DNA of 64,000 nucleotides from positions 1 through 64,000 of the forward strand of contig NZ_JABAST010000014.1 in assembly GCF_016107575.1 (NCBI RefSeq), given 5' to 3'. A model generated the notes under the pieces. The model was not told the DNA's origin. It was given only the letters and a program-made list of their open reading frames with translations, and ran no database searches. The stretch comes from Psychrobacter faecalis. Lineage in GTDB: Bacteria > Pseudomonadota > Gammaproteobacteria > Pseudomonadales > Moraxellaceae. Position 1 is the stretch's first letter; each line of letters starts with the position of its first letter. Made by a program: the position numbers and the translations under genes. Positions 63,401 to 64,000 of this stretch are shown piece after piece.

Positions 63401-63719
63401 GCAGAAATACATAAGCCACGACACGTAATAACCAAAACGTTGGTTTATTATCCCACCAAATCAGCACCGACTCATAAACCAAAAACGCCAGCAACCACCA
63501 AGCACCAAACCCAAAGAAGCTATAGAGCAAATCTGACAGCCAAGCGCCCATCTCGCCGCCCATGTTATTCACGGTCGTCATGTCACTGCTGATATGCGAC
63601 CAGCTCGGATCGTTACCCGTATACGTCATCAAAATGACGAACAAATAAACCGCCAGTATTAACCCAAGCAGGGTAAATATGCCCTTTTTTAAATACTCAA
63701 TAAGTGGTGCTGATATCAC
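60420..63719 (-). CDS. ftsK: DNA translocase FtsK
   Basis: 1099 aa. It moves chromosome DNA through the septum and activates XerCD at dif. N-terminal membrane domain of four to five spans (residues 1-175); a very long Ala/Thr/Asp-rich linker (about 195-600); then the motor, with alpha domain LLEIKLQEFNVKANVVNAIP, Walker A VAGTTGSGKSVLVNSM (about residue 763), and Walker B-type IVIVADEFADMI. The C-terminal gamma winged helix is SSIQRKFSIGYNRAARIVDS, reading KOPS sites. GTG start at 63719 with AAGG about 10 nt upstream; no ATG in the appropriate place. Its promoter should lie in 63720-64000. Confidence 0.97.
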   Translation of the reverse strand: MISAPLIEYLKKGIFTLLGLILAVYLFVILMTYTGNDPSWSHISSDMTTVNNMGGEMGAWLSDLLYSFFGFGAWWLLAFLVYESVLIWWDNKPTFWLLRVVAYVFLLLSASALFAQLVALVQQVADPMTSGLKGVAGGIIGLELQARLAQLLSQWGSVIFLTVFVVITATFAFNIHWLAIYQKIKTWSWRDTAVQDNAAQGNESKRANRQAAPTASEQQQNDESMSDEKAAQGFEQLPLDLPATDHASHAQTADKNGRFNNVLKEFLATSGLGASVKASMSAAAAVAQTATNSAAQDGQLQPASANTSSFKHVHQPQASTATIKTATVNSITAPARKVEPSFAWNDADTVEDLLAREAMAEQETFGYDSAATSVAFDDINDIADEDEMTESVDLGVDSLEVNNLADAWLAEHAAVPVASKVEQKQTVIEAPVMQTSFAKEQKVAEDLIGNDIDDSMDDFSEAWSIEDSEFTDNSEPLTQHEVLSTQHEVTKDWQTDNAALSDEIDKVDEVSEMTDMTPTNTPPANPKLAPTVDTGTSVTNIAPAAAKPTVTFAVPEGDSSNHITDMVPEDDSRADDTNLPVMPHISDDAAFSQKSRSMQTAAYRSSLTPIPELSILDKPDPNRKPSYTIAELEQLSELLEIKLQEFNVKANVVNAIPGPVVTRFEVELAPGVKASKVTGISRDLARSLSMASLRVVEVIPGKPYIGIEVPNKKREMVRLIELLNTEKFKDPKAQISMAMGKDIGGNPIITDLARAPHMLVAGTTGSGKSVLVNSMLLSMLLKYTPNELRMILIDPKQLELANYNDIPHLLTPVVTDMTEAASALSWCVAEMERRYQLMSLLKVRKLNEFNKKVIAAEKSGNPMLDPLWRPNDSVSISQAPKLKTLPMIVIVADEFADMIMQVGKQAEELITRLAQKSRAAGIHLMLATQRPSVDVITGLIKANIPVRAALRVNSKVDSRTILDSGGAEDMLGNGDMLFLGPGQIEPDRVHGAYVSDEEVNRVCDAWRERGAPDYIDNMAGNFELSSPSGGGSAANASGEDDDLYNDAVAFIMETRKVSASSIQRKFSIGYNRAARIVDSMEEAGLVSSMGKSGKRELLM

Positions 63720-63884
63720 GTAAGATCTGCCTTGTTGTCAATACTCGTCGCTAATGCTCGTTAGTGCTGGTTATTAATATAAATGGTTGCTAGCTTATGA
63801 TTGAAATTTTTCATGCTGAAGTGATTTTCTACTATTAAGTGGCACTATATAAATACCATTATAATTTGATGCGTTATTCACTGA

Positions 63885-63934
63885 CCACTACGCTTGCATA
63901 ACTTCTTATAATAACAAATACATAGGCGTAGTGG
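63885..63934. repeat. Inverted repeat upstream of ftsK
   Basis: CCACTACGC (63885-63893) and GCGTAGTGG (63926-63934), perfect 9-bp arms with a 32-nt AT-rich loop. No other feature is seen in the last 280 nt. Confidence 0.5.
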
Positions 63935-64000
63935 CGACAGTGTTATCAAGAAAGCGCAGAAGAAAATCAATTATTAAGCGGTTGAGCAAAAAATGCAGTC

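Overview
The window reads as chromosomal DNA of a gammaproteobacterium of the family Moraxellaceae, most likely Psychrobacter. This is inferred from protein style and gene order, not from a search. The supporting points are the trpF-trpB-trpA / accD / folC / SPOR-protein order, a map-glnD-dapC block, a lipA-lifO lipase/foldase pair, an ABZJ_00895-type membrane protein, moderate GC with AT-rich intergenic DNA, and long Asn/Gln/Ser-rich low-complexity inserts in housekeeping proteins.

Layout. (1) 1-2923 is the right end of a prophage: the 3' part of a tail-tip/fibre gene, a 59-aa ORF, a holin-like protein, a GH108-type endolysin, and the 3' end of a tRNA gene (tRNA-Pro-like acceptor) that marks the attachment site. 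(2) 3003-4935 holds a YdhR-family gene broken by a stop at codon 6, a DUF1853 gene and a DUF2726 gene. (3) 5260-12496 is a minus-strand block: SPOR/LysM protein, folC, accD, trpA, trpB, trpF. (4) 12722-23696 holds photolyase, a DUF4230 pair, proS, queF, a YadGH-type ABC exporter, a c5-type cytochrome, tRNA-Arg(CCG) and a sirtuin. (5) 23790-32009 holds an adenine-deaminase-like gene, a LemA/TPM/TPM cluster, an AgcS-type amino-acid:sodium symporter, and two fasciclin-domain lipoproteins with the debris of a third between them. (6) 32771-43129 holds metH, an unusual four-repeat EF-hand lipoprotein, a tiny DUF2256 gene, a TolB-like lipoprotein, a META-domain lipoprotein, and the lipase foldase and lipase. 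(7) 43499-63719 holds map, glnD, dapC, a CBS/DUF294 protein with a partner exonuclease, dacB (PBP4), small membrane proteins, rlmH, a YgiD-type dioxygenase, an amidase and ftsK.

Most of the window is core metabolism and envelope biology: tryptophan and folate synthesis, fatty-acid initiation, methionine, nitrogen signalling, lysine/peptidoglycan, translation and chromosome segregation. No CRISPR array, transposase, restriction system or recognisable defence island is visible. The most novel-looking items are the secreted lipoprotein at 36927-38459, built from four tandem domains that each end in a canonical EF-hand loop; the fasciclin gene remnant; the nonsense-disrupted ydhR; a dispersed 35-bp repeat shared by 21072-21106 and 30295-30329; in-frame 15-bp and 12-bp tandem repeats inside glnD and the CBS/DUF294 gene; and paired dyad-symmetric sites upstream of the lipase gene.
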